Origin: Chlorobiota bacterium
GTDB lineage: Bacteria; Bacteroidota; Bacteroidia; Bacteroidales; B39-G9
Reading direction: 5' to 3'
Length of the DNA: 6,877 nt
NCBI GenBank assembly: GCA_030632095.1
Contig: DAOVJU010000179.1
Location: forward strand, 1-6,877
Part shown: positions 1-5,960 of the stretch, in pieces
How positions within the stretch are numbered: the stretch's first letter is position 1
How the letters are laid out: the number at the start of each line of letters is the position of its first letter
The notes under the pieces: model-generated
Told to the model about the DNA's origin: nothing
The model's input: the letters and a program-made list of their open reading frames with translations, nothing else
Databases searched by the model: none
Translations under genes and position numbers: made by a program

Positions 1-1515
1 CTTATCACCTATAACACCGAAACTTATGACCGGTATGCTAATTTAATATATAATTATACTGATAATTTACACAGCTCAATCAAACCACTTACATACCATG
101 CTATTCCTAAAAAGCACCAGGCTGATAGCATGTTTTTTACCCCAACAAATACTAACAGGATTAATTACTTTTTAAACAAAGATTTTATAAAATTCAATAC
201 TAACAATATCAATTTATCACTTAACCCGGTTATAAATGAACTTTTTTTGTACGATGCATTAAATAATAAAACATTGTATCAACACAAGTTTGGTTTTTCA
301 ATACTAGGTACTATCAATAAATTACATACTTTTTATTTTAATTATTCATACAATAATTGCAACTATCCTTCCTTTTATAAACAAAAAATTGAAACTACGC
401 ATGTAATCCCACATAACGGAAGTTTTGAAATTAATAATAACAATAATTTTACATATAATAACTTATCTTTTTTTTGGTCTGTTAATGCAGGTAAATATTT
501 TAATATTAAAGCCGGGCAAGGAAAGAATTTTTGGGGAGACGGGTATCGATCACTATTGCTTTCCGATAATTCAAAGTATTATCCATACCTGCAGCTAAGC
601 CTTGATATCTGGAAAATAAAGTATAGTGTACTTTATTCTTTTTTAAGGGACATTAACTATCCTGACCCATACTACATTTTAGAAGACAAATATACTGCTT
701 CGCATATACTAAGCTGGAATGCCACTAAATGGCTAAATATTGGACTTTTTGAATCTGTTATTTGGAATGGAGGTGAAACCTCGGGTAATCGGGGCTTTGA
801 GATTAACTACTTAAATCCTATAATTTTCTTTCGGCCGGTTGAATTTAGTTTAGATGATCCCTCTCCGGATAATGTTTTACTGGGATTTTTCTACAAGTTT
901 AAACTAGGAAAGAAGTTGCATTATTATGGACAGTTCATTTTAGATGATTTTAACTTTGCAGAGTTCAAAAACCAGAACGGCTATTGGGGAAATAAATATG
1001 GTATTCAAAACGGATTGCGTTTATTTAATCCGGTTGGAATAAAAAATTTTCAACTACAAACCGAACTTAATTTAGTAAGCCCGTTTACATATTCACATAT
1101 AACCTCCCTTGATAACTATGGGCATTATTATCAACCACTTGCACATTCACTTGGTTCAAATTTTATTGAAACCATAATACGATTCCAATATTATAAAGGA
1201 CGAGCCGGATTAAGTAGCAATTTCATATATACAAAAACAGGCTTTGATGAAAATAACAGTAACTCGGGTCATGATATTTATCGCCCATATAACGACCGTG
1301 ATTCAGATTATGGATATGAAGTGCTTAATGGTATTGTTAATACTTTTAGTATTGTTGAAGTTAAATGCTTTTATCTGATTAATCCGAAATGGAATATACA
1401 ATTTGAGCTTGGGTATATATACCGGGTCCAAAAGAACCCTTCTGAAAAAACCCCGAACCATATTATTTCATTTGGGCTAAGAACTTTAATTGGTAACTAC
1501 GAAAGTTATTATTAA
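1..1515 (+). CDS. RemB/Wzi-like outer-membrane beta-barrel protein, 5' truncated
   Basis: The frame is open from base 1 with no stop, so the gene starts upstream of the window. The ATG at 130 is internal: the codons before it encode HSSIKP (70-87), the conserved early segment of this family. 504 codons are visible and the TAA is at 1513-1515. Family hallmarks are GQGKNFWGDGYRSLLLSD (514-567), NYLNPIIFFRPVEFSL (805-852) and NYGHYYQPLAHSLGSNF (1114-1164). The body is rich in alternating aromatic and polar residues, as in outer-membrane beta-strands, and ends in FGLRTLIGNYESYY. These match, from memory, the Bacteroidota proteins annotated as gliding motility protein RemB or capsule-assembly Wzi-like. 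RemB is a surface protein associated with gliding in Flavobacterium; many homologues occur in species not known to glide, so motility here is only inference. The signal peptide should lie in the missing part. Family assignment is strong, exact role is not. Confidence 0.85.
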   Translation, partial: LITYNTETYDRYANLIYNYTDNLHSSIKPLTYHAIPKKHQADSMFFTPTNTNRINYFLNKDFIKFNTNNINLSLNPVINELFLYDALNNKTLYQHKFGFSILGTINKLHTFYFNYSYNNCNYPSFYKQKIETTHVIPHNGSFEINNNNNFTYNNLSFFWSVNAGKYFNIKAGQGKNFWGDGYRSLLLSDNSKYYPYLQLSLDIWKIKYSVLYSFLRDINYPDPYYILEDKYTASHILSWNATKWLNIGLFESVIWNGGETSGNRGFEINYLNPIIFFRPVEFSLDDPSPDNVLLGFFYKFKLGKKLHYYGQFILDDFNFAEFKNQNGYWGNKYGIQNGLRLFNPVGIKNFQLQTELNLVSPFTYSHITSLDNYGHYYQPLAHSLGSNFIETIIRFQYYKGRAGLSSNFIYTKTGFDENNSNSGHDIYRPYNDRDSDYGYEVLNGIVNTFSIVEVKCFYLINPKWNIQFELGYIYRVQKNPSEKTPNHIISFGLRTLIGNYESYY

Positions 1516-1594
1516 AAATCCATCCTTTAATTTGATTAATTATTCCCTTTGGTCATGAGAACAGTTCATAAATTTCCTTACATATCTCTATATT

Positions 1595-1664
1595 AGCCGC
1601 TAATGCGCGAATGATTTTAGAAAGCTAATATTATAATTCATTTATTATTAGCGAATTCGCGGCT
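1595..1664. repeat. Imperfect inverted repeat in convergent gap
   Basis: The left arm AGCCGCTAATGCGCGAAT (1595-1612) and the reverse complement of the right arm (1647-1664) agree at 15 of 18 positions, with a 34-base AT-rich centre. Read on one strand, each arm is two near-copies of an 8-base unit: ATTAGCGA-ATTCGCGG-CT in the right arm and ATTCGCGC-ATTAGCGG-CT for the left arm. The element lies between the stops of two converging genes (1515 and 1708). It could form a hairpin and might help end transcription from both sides, but the long loop and lack of a T-run next to the stem make a classical intrinsic terminator unlikely. A REP-like dispersed repeat is the better reading. A related single arm occurs at 5871-5888. 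The rest of 1516-1707 shows nothing recognisable. Confidence 0.6.
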
Positions 1665-1707
1665 TTTATGAATAATTGATGTTAAGAAGGCGGATTTCTA
1701 AATTAAT

Positions 1708-2151
1708 TTAAAATTTTTCTGTTCTCCATATAAGTTTCTTTCCAAATCCCATGCGGTTGTCAGTAAGTTTTATAAATGTTAATTCCAAAATCCAAAACCT
1801 GGTTTTCATTAACAGGGCATATGGAAATCGTTTCATATATGCTTTTTTTGCTAACTTCCTTAATTCACCATTTGGTTCATATAAATATCCATTAAATTGT
1901 ATCCCTCGTATTTTACCTACAACATTAGTTTCAAGAACAACAGAACCTGCAACATAATTGTTCTCCAAAGCATCTTGTACGTGTTTTGTTTCAAGGTCAG
2001 AAGTGAAAACAAATGCATTCTGCTCTTTTAAATAAACATAAAAGCAATTTGCGCAATATGGTCCATTTTCAACCGAAGTTGCCAGGGTTAAAACATGATG
2101 TTTTTTTATAAAATCAACTATTCGTTTTTCTGGTTTCCCGATTTGTGTCAT
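1708..2151 (-). CDS. YhbP/UPF0306-type pyridoxamine-phosphate-oxidase-like protein
   Basis: This 147-residue protein matches E. coli YhbP (UPF0306) in length and in diagnostic motifs: YCANCFYVY (32-40), the TSDLETKH segment (50-57), GKIRGIQFNG (79-88), RKLAKKAYMKRFP (98-110) and the C-terminal TDNRMGFGKKLIW (130-142). The family belongs to the pyridoxamine 5'-phosphate oxidase/flavin-reductase-like split-barrel fold. Such proteins usually are small cytosolic dimers that bind FMN or a related cofactor, but YhbP itself has no established reaction, so none is assigned. There is no signal peptide. The ATG at 2149-2151 is the natural start because the next in-frame ATG would remove the N-terminal helix and core strands. 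No Shine-Dalgarno is evident. The gene is divergent from the M1 peptidase gene, with an operator-like palindrome 20 bases before its start. It is a single gene that converges on the RemB-like gene. Confidence 0.85.
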   Translation of the reverse strand: MTQIGKPEKRIVDFIKKHHVLTLATSVENGPYCANCFYVYLKEQNAFVFTSDLETKHVQDALENNYVAGSVVLETNVVGKIRGIQFNGYLYEPNGELRKLAKKAYMKRFPYALLMKTRFWILELTFIKLTDNRMGFGKKLIWRTEKF

Positions 2152-2171
2152 ATAACTTCATGATTTTCAAC

Positions 2172-2191
2172 TTATACAAACAATTGTATAA
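2172..2191. promoter_or_regulatory. Operator-like palindrome TTATACAA-N4-TTGTATAA
   Basis: The sequence has two perfect 8-base inverted arms (2172-2179 and 2184-2191) around a 4-base spacer, a shape typical of sites bound by dimeric helix-turn-helix repressors. It lies in the 157-base divergent region between the YhbP-type gene (start 2151) and the peptidase gene (start 2309), and ends 20 bases from the YhbP-type start. On the minus strand it contains ATTGTTTG, which resembles the TTTG end of a Bacteroidota -7 box, so a bound protein could block that promoter. The same half-site TTGTATAA recurs at 2272-2279, ahead of the peptidase gene. No regulator gene is visible in the window, and an AT-rich background makes chance palindromes more likely. 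Confidence 0.4.
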
Positions 2192-2308
2192 CATATATAC
2201 ATTAAATAAACAGTAAAAATAATTTAATGATGCTTTTCAGGAACAAAATATTTAACTTTAATTATTATTTTTTGTATAAAAAACCCTTAACCAAATAATC
2301 ATACAAAA

Positions 2309-4237
2309 ATGAAAAATATCATTTTACTTGTAATATTTCTGTTATCAGGCTCTGTTTTTGCCCAAAACAATAAAATATACCATGAAAAAGATATTGCTAA
2401 ATTAGAAGGTGAATATCATAAAAAATTATTTTCATTTGAAAAAACAAATGTCGGGAACATGTATGATTTGGTTTACCATCGTTTTTACCTGTTTGTTGAT
2501 CCTGATACTATTTATATTAGTGGTGGGGTTACTTCATATTTCATAGCTAAAGAAGACAATTTAAATGAACTGACATTTGATTTACATACCGAATTAACGG
2601 TTGATTCAATTTTATCTAAAGGTGAAAATCTTTCATTTGAGCATGAGAATAATATACTTACAGTTTATTTATCTTCAAGTTTATCATTGAATCAGATAGA
2701 TTCTTTAACAATCTGGTATCATGGGGTTCCTCCAGGGGACACAGGTTTTGGTTCATTTATTCAGGATTATCATAATAATACACCAATCATCTGGACATTA
2801 TCGGAACCATTTGGTGCAAAAGACTGGTGGCCCTGTAAACAAAGCCTTGTAGACAAAATTGATTCTATTGATATAATTGTAATCACTCCTTTCCCGAACC
2901 GTGTAGCCAGTAATGGAGTTCTTGTCTCAGAAGTAACTAATGGTGATAATAACATTATTCATTGGAAACATTGTCATCCGATAACTGCATATTTAATTGC
3001 TATATCCGTGACGAACTATGCTAATTATTCGGAATATGTTCATACTGAAGATGGAGATTCATTTGAAATATTAAATTATGTGTATCCTGAAGATATTTCA
3101 AGTATTCAAGAACAATCAGCAGAATTAATAGCTGTAATGGAATTTTTTAATGAAAAATTTATACTATATCCATATGCTGATGAAAAATATGGCCATGCTC
3201 AATTTGAATGGGGAGGGGGAATGGAACATCAAACAATGAGTTTTGTGGAAAATTTTTATATTTCTTTGACTACCCACGAATTAGCCCACCAGTGGTTTGG
3301 TGATTATATTACCTGCGGAAGCTGGGAAGATATCTGGCTTAATGAAGGATTTGCAACTTATTTAACAGGATTAATGTGGGAAGAATTTTATCCTGACTAT
3401 TGGTTAGAATACAAACAAGGCGAAATAGAATATATTATAAGCGATCCGGGAGGATCTGTGCTTTGTACGGACACCACCAGTGTTTGGAGAATATTTAATG
3501 GCCGCTTGTCGTATGCAAAAGGAGGAATGGTACTTCACATGTTGCGCCATAAACTGGGAGATTCTAACTTCTTTAATGCAATAAAAAATTATTTAAACGA
3601 TCCTGAACTGGCAAATGGTTATGCAAAAACACCACATTTGCAAAGTCATTTTGAAATGACTGCGGACACATCGTTACAGGAATTTTTTAATGACTGGTAC
3701 ATTGGTGAAGGATTTCCATCATATACAATTTTCTGGTGGCAGGATGATAGTGGGGCAGTTCGTATTGCTATAGACCAATCTCAATCACACGAATCTGTTG
3801 AATTCTTTGAAATGCATTTACCCATATTATTCGAAGGCGAAAGTCAAAATAAGCTGTTAACATTTCACCATCTTGAAAACAGCCAGGAATTTATTTTTGA
3901 TCTGGATTTTGAAATTGAAAATGTCCAATTGGATCCGGAGCATAACATTGTTAAAGGCCAGACACTTGTTATGAAATCATCGTTACTAGACCTTAAGGAA
4001 AGTTATAATATATATCCGAATCCTGTTAATGATGAACTTAATATCCGGTCGGTAAAATATAATTTTGTTGATGAGGTTTTACTATATTCTATTAAGGGAA
4101 AGCTAATAAAAACATATCAATTTGAACCAAGTACTAAGTTTGCAAAAATCAACACTACAAATATAAATAGTGGTATTTACCTGGTTAAAATTTATAGTAA
4201 CAATGCATATCTTATAAAAAAAATTATTATTAACTAA
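2309..4237 (+). CDS. Secreted M1-family zinc aminopeptidase with T9SS sorting domain
   Basis: This 642-residue secreted metallopeptidase probably removes N-terminal residues from peptides outside the cell or at its surface. Residues 1-18 form a signal peptide (MKNIILLVIFLLSGSVFA, cleavage before Q19). An M1 N-terminal beta domain follows (about 35-230, including WWPCKQSLVDK). The exopeptidase motif reads GGGMEH (302-307) where the textbook form is GxMEN. The zinc site is HELAH (323-327) with E346 as third ligand, the exact HEXXH-X18-E spacing; Y402 in YAKGG fits the catalytic tyrosine. A beta domain precedes the tail. From about residue 566 (YNIYPNPVNDEL) to the end is a type A T9SS C-terminal domain, which directs export through the outer membrane and is normally cleaved, often with anchoring to A-LPS. 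It lacks the long helical C-terminal domain of cytosolic M1 enzymes such as PepN. The leader before ATG is A-rich with no Shine-Dalgarno. All catalytic residues are present, so it should be active. Confidence 0.95.
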   Translation: MKNIILLVIFLLSGSVFAQNNKIYHEKDIAKLEGEYHKKLFSFEKTNVGNMYDLVYHRFYLFVDPDTIYISGGVTSYFIAKEDNLNELTFDLHTELTVDSILSKGENLSFEHENNILTVYLSSSLSLNQIDSLTIWYHGVPPGDTGFGSFIQDYHNNTPIIWTLSEPFGAKDWWPCKQSLVDKIDSIDIIVITPFPNRVASNGVLVSEVTNGDNNIIHWKHCHPITAYLIAISVTNYANYSEYVHTEDGDSFEILNYVYPEDISSIQEQSAELIAVMEFFNEKFILYPYADEKYGHAQFEWGGGMEHQTMSFVENFYISLTTHELAHQWFGDYITCGSWEDIWLNEGFATYLTGLMWEEFYPDYWLEYKQGEIEYIISDPGGSVLCTDTTSVWRIFNGRLSYAKGGMVLHMLRHKLGDSNFFNAIKNYLNDPELANGYAKTPHLQSHFEMTADTSLQEFFNDWYIGEGFPSYTIFWWQDDSGAVRIAIDQSQSHESVEFFEMHLPILFEGESQNKLLTFHHLENSQEFIFDLDFEIENVQLDPEHNIVKGQTLVMKSSLLDLKESYNIYPNPVNDELNIRSVKYNFVDEVLLYSIKGKLIKTYQFEPSTKFAKINTTNINSGIYLVKIYSNNAYLIKKIIIN

Positions 4238-4243
4238 ATTTTA

Positions 4244-5011
4244 ATGATGAAAACTGTTATTGATAACTCAAAACATTATACAGGAATGGTAGCCGAATGG
4301 TATGACCGTTTGCTTGAAAAAGAAAATGGAGACATAAATTTTTACAAAAAAATAATTCAAAAAGGCAATGGCCCCGTTTTAGAATTAGCATGTGGAACAG
4401 GAAGGCAATTAGTTGATGCTTTAAAAAATAGTGTGGATATTGACGGCCTTGACTCTTCGCCAGACATGCTTCAAATTTGCAAGGAAAAAATTGACAAGGA
4501 AGGTTTAGAGACCACGCTTTACGAACAAAAATTTGAAGAGCTTTATCTTAAACGTAAATACAATCTTGTTTTTATTCCCGGGGGTTCTTTTCAATTGATT
4601 CACAAATTTGATTATGCTACCTTAACCCTTTCAAAAATTTATCAAAGTTTAAATAAGGGGGGAAAGCTGGTATTAGATATTTTTATTCCGTGGGAAGATA
4701 TAATTGCTAATAATGATGGGGTATGGAAAGTAGGAAGAAGTGCGTCATACAAAAATGAAAGTATGATTGTAAGTTCAGCAGACAATTTTGATCTTGCAAA
4801 CCAGGTTCAAACAATAACGCTCCGTTATGATTTATTTAGCAATAACATGTTAACAAACACTATTACCGATTTAATCAAATTACGCTGGTACTCGGTAAAT
4901 GAATTTGGATTATTATTAGAAAAAGCCGGTTTTACACAAGTAATTATTGAAAGCAGGAAAATAATATCAAATCATGGTGTCTCAACAGTTTTTCATGCAA
5001 CAAAAACGTGA
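4244..5011 (+). CDS. Class I SAM-dependent methyltransferase
   Basis: This 255-residue cytosolic protein has a Rossmann-type methyltransferase fold. The SAM-binding glycine motif is VLELACGTGR (45-54), the acidic residue ending strand 2 is D70 in GLDSSPDML, and the strand-4 segment YNLVFIPGGSFQLI (106-119) lines the active site. LNKGGKLVLDIFIPWED corresponds to the usual post-motif strand 5. It transfers a methyl group from S-adenosylmethionine, but the acceptor cannot be read from the sequence; the layout is that of the broad Methyltransf_11/25-like group that acts on small molecules. Nothing marks it as an rRNA, DNA or menaquinone enzyme. The start is 6 bases after the peptidase stop, so the two are probably cotranscribed, although a functional link is not obvious. 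ATG codons at 4244 and 4247 are adjacent and either could be used. Confidence 0.88.
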   Translation: MMKTVIDNSKHYTGMVAEWYDRLLEKENGDINFYKKIIQKGNGPVLELACGTGRQLVDALKNSVDIDGLDSSPDMLQICKEKIDKEGLETTLYEQKFEELYLKRKYNLVFIPGGSFQLIHKFDYATLTLSKIYQSLNKGGKLVLDIFIPWEDIIANNDGVWKVGRSASYKNESMIVSSADNFDLANQVQTITLRYDLFSNNMLTNTITDLIKLRWYSVNEFGLLLEKAGFTQVIIESRKIISNHGVSTVFHATKT

Positions 5012-5081
5012 TAAGTGAAGGGTGATATTAGTAAAGCTTTCGTCGTATTATTTCTCCTTATGCTTTTCCACTTATGTACTG

Positions 5082-5660
5082 TTATTTATTTCCTACTATA
5101 ATAGTCTCGCTTTCTTTATAGAAATAATCATTTATCACTATCTTTCCGTTAAATGAGCTTATAGATAATTCCATCCAGCCTAAATAATCAATCTGGTTAT
5201 AATTTAATATAAAAGCCAGGTAATAAGGTGCTTCTTTTTTTGAAACAACGGTCCATGTACTATCCCAGCCATTGTTAATATTCCAAGTAATTTTTACAAT
5301 GGAAGCCGGATATCCAAACCATTGTAAGTCAGATTGTTTGGTTACTGTTATAGTATCCCCTTTTTCAAGAAACAAATATCCTGCTTTATATAACATTTTA
5401 TTGTTATTTTCCGGCCTGATTGTTCCAATAATACTACTTGAAGATTGCGGAATGTCATCCGTTCCATAATTCATATATTCAATTATAAAATCTGTAATAT
5501 TGTCATTATTCAGATCTATTGATACCGGGCCATAGGCATAAATTACCAATGTATCATTATTGTTATTGGTATTGGTATTCACATTAATATCATTCTTTTG
5601 ACATGAAAACAGAATGAAAACTATCATTATAAAGCTATTAATTGTACACATCTTTTTCAT
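5082..5660 (-). CDS. Small lipoprotein of unknown function
   Basis: This 192-residue protein has a lipoprotein signal peptide: positive MKK, a hydrophobic stretch (about 9-18) and lipobox LFSC with the lipidated cysteine at C20. Phe at the -2 position is unusual in the classical pattern but common in Bacteroidota. An Asn/Thr-rich linker (about 23-37) tethers the mature domain to the membrane. DLNNDNITDF (49-58) looks like a single Ca-binding loop of the DxNxDxxxD type. The C-terminal part, YYLAFILNYNQIDYLGWMELSIS and then YFYKESETIIVG, resembles a segment recurrent in secreted Bacteroidota proteins (GF...NGQ..YGWaRl.v...aye..pg..I.aG). I do not recognise a named family and assign no function. 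The location should be the periplasm or outer membrane. The gene is divergent from lgt, whose product would lipidate it, and it converges on the methyltransferase gene. Met1 is preferred because it supplies the two lysines; Met4 is the only close alternative. Confidence 0.8.
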   Translation of the reverse strand: MKKMCTINSFIMIVFILFSCQKNDINVNTNTNNNNDTLVIYAYGPVSIDLNNDNITDFIIEYMNYGTDDIPQSSSSIIGTIRPENNNKMLYKAGYLFLEKGDTITVTKQSDLQWFGYPASIVKITWNINNGWDSTWTVVSKKEAPYYLAFILNYNQIDYLGWMELSISSFNGKIVINDYFYKESETIIVGNK

Positions 5661-5703
5661 TTTTAAATCAATACAGAATTAGTATAAATATTTCGTACCG
5701 TTA

Positions 5704-5747
5704 CCCAAGGCACAAGTTACGCTTCGCTAAACTTGCGCCAGTTGGGG
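5704..5747. repeat. GC-rich imperfect palindrome (REP-like)
   Basis: The left arm CCCAAGGCACAAGTT (5704-5718) pairs with the right arm AACTTGCGCCAGTTGGG (5730-5746), with one A/C mismatch and a two-base bulge; the tip contains GCTTCGC. It is clearly richer in G+C than the surrounding DNA. It lies between the lipoprotein start and the next repeat, contains no reading frame and has no T-run after the stem. From memory, very similar ACAAGTTACGC...AACTTGCGCC palindromes recur in Bacteroidota intergenic regions, which suggests a dispersed REP-like element; this could not be checked here. Confidence 0.6.
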
Positions 5748-5758
5748 TCCATAAAGTC

Positions 5759-5849
5759 CGTCATTTCCGTTATTCGAGGAGGAACGATGAGGCAATCCTT
5801 TGCTAATCAGCAGATTGCTTCTTCCTCCTTCGTCGTCATCGCAATGACG
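5759..5849. repeat. Degenerate GTCATTGCGAGG-family palindromic element
   Basis: The outer ends CGTCATT (5759-5765) and AATGACG (5843-5849) are inverted copies. Further in, AGGAGGAA (5777-5784) pairs perfectly with TTCCTCCT (5822-5829), and GCAATC (5792-5797) with GATTGC (5813-5818), around the centre CTTTGCTAATCAGCA. The right side also has its own small hairpin, CGTCAT-CGCA-ATGACG (5834-5849). The whole resembles the widespread intergenic palindrome CGTCATTGCGAGGAGG...GAAGCAATC, whose left end here has decayed (TTCCGTTATTCGAGG in place of TTGCGAGG). It carries no coding sequence, so at most it is a non-autonomous MITE/REP-like element. I see no clear target-site duplication. Confidence 0.7.
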
Positions 5850-5870
5850 TACTACTTTATTGATAGATTA

Positions 5871-5888
5871 ATTAGTGAATCTGTGGTA
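5871..5888. repeat. Single arm related to the 1595-1664 inverted repeat
   Basis: ATTAGTGA-ATCTGTGG-TA has the same two-unit 8-base layout as ATTAGCGA-ATTCGCGG-CT at 1647-1664. They agree at 12 of 18 positions and five of the six differences are C/T transitions. No opposite arm is visible nearby, so this could be half of an element or a decayed copy. It lies 90 bases before the lgt start. Confidence 0.4.
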
Positions 5889-5926
5889 ATATTATAACTA
5901 ATTAACTACATTTTTATAAAAACTTT

Positions 5927-5934
5927 TAACTTTG
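5927..5934 (+). promoter_or_regulatory. Candidate Bacteroidota -7 promoter box for lgt
   Basis: TAACTTTG is an exact match to the Bacteroidota housekeeping -7 consensus TAnnTTTG. It ends 26 bases before the lgt ATG, which would give a leader of roughly 20 bases. No clear TTG-type -33 element is seen at the expected distance upstream (about 5900-5908), so the promoter call rests on the one box. It lies downstream of all three repeats, so lgt need not be read through them. Confidence 0.45.
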
Positions 5935-5960
5935 GGCTTTTAATTAAAAATCCTTTTTTC

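Noticed and set aside
130..132. ATG at 130 as the true start of the RemB-like gene
   Set aside because: The frame is open back to base 1 and encodes the conserved HSSIKP segment upstream, so this Met is internal.
1751..1957. 68-codon plus-strand open frame
   Set aside because: It is antisense within the YhbP-type gene, whose conserved motifs lie on the other strand.
2770..2955. 61-codon minus-strand open frame
   Set aside because: It lies opposite the M1 N-terminal domain and shows no protein-like features.
5011..5075. Inverted repeat ATAAGTG...CACTTAT between the methyltransferase and lipoprotein genes as a terminator
   Set aside because: The stem is only 7 bases with a loop of about 51, no G+C-rich core and no adjacent T-run; chance is a fair explanation.
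5272..5469. 65-codon plus-strand open frame
   Set aside because: It is antisense to the lipoprotein gene, which has a clear signal peptide and lipobox.
5704..5849. Structured RNA gene, tRNA or riboswitch before lgt
   Set aside because: The pairing is simple nested palindromes, with no cloverleaf, no T-loop sequence and no known riboswitch core; repeat elements explain it better.
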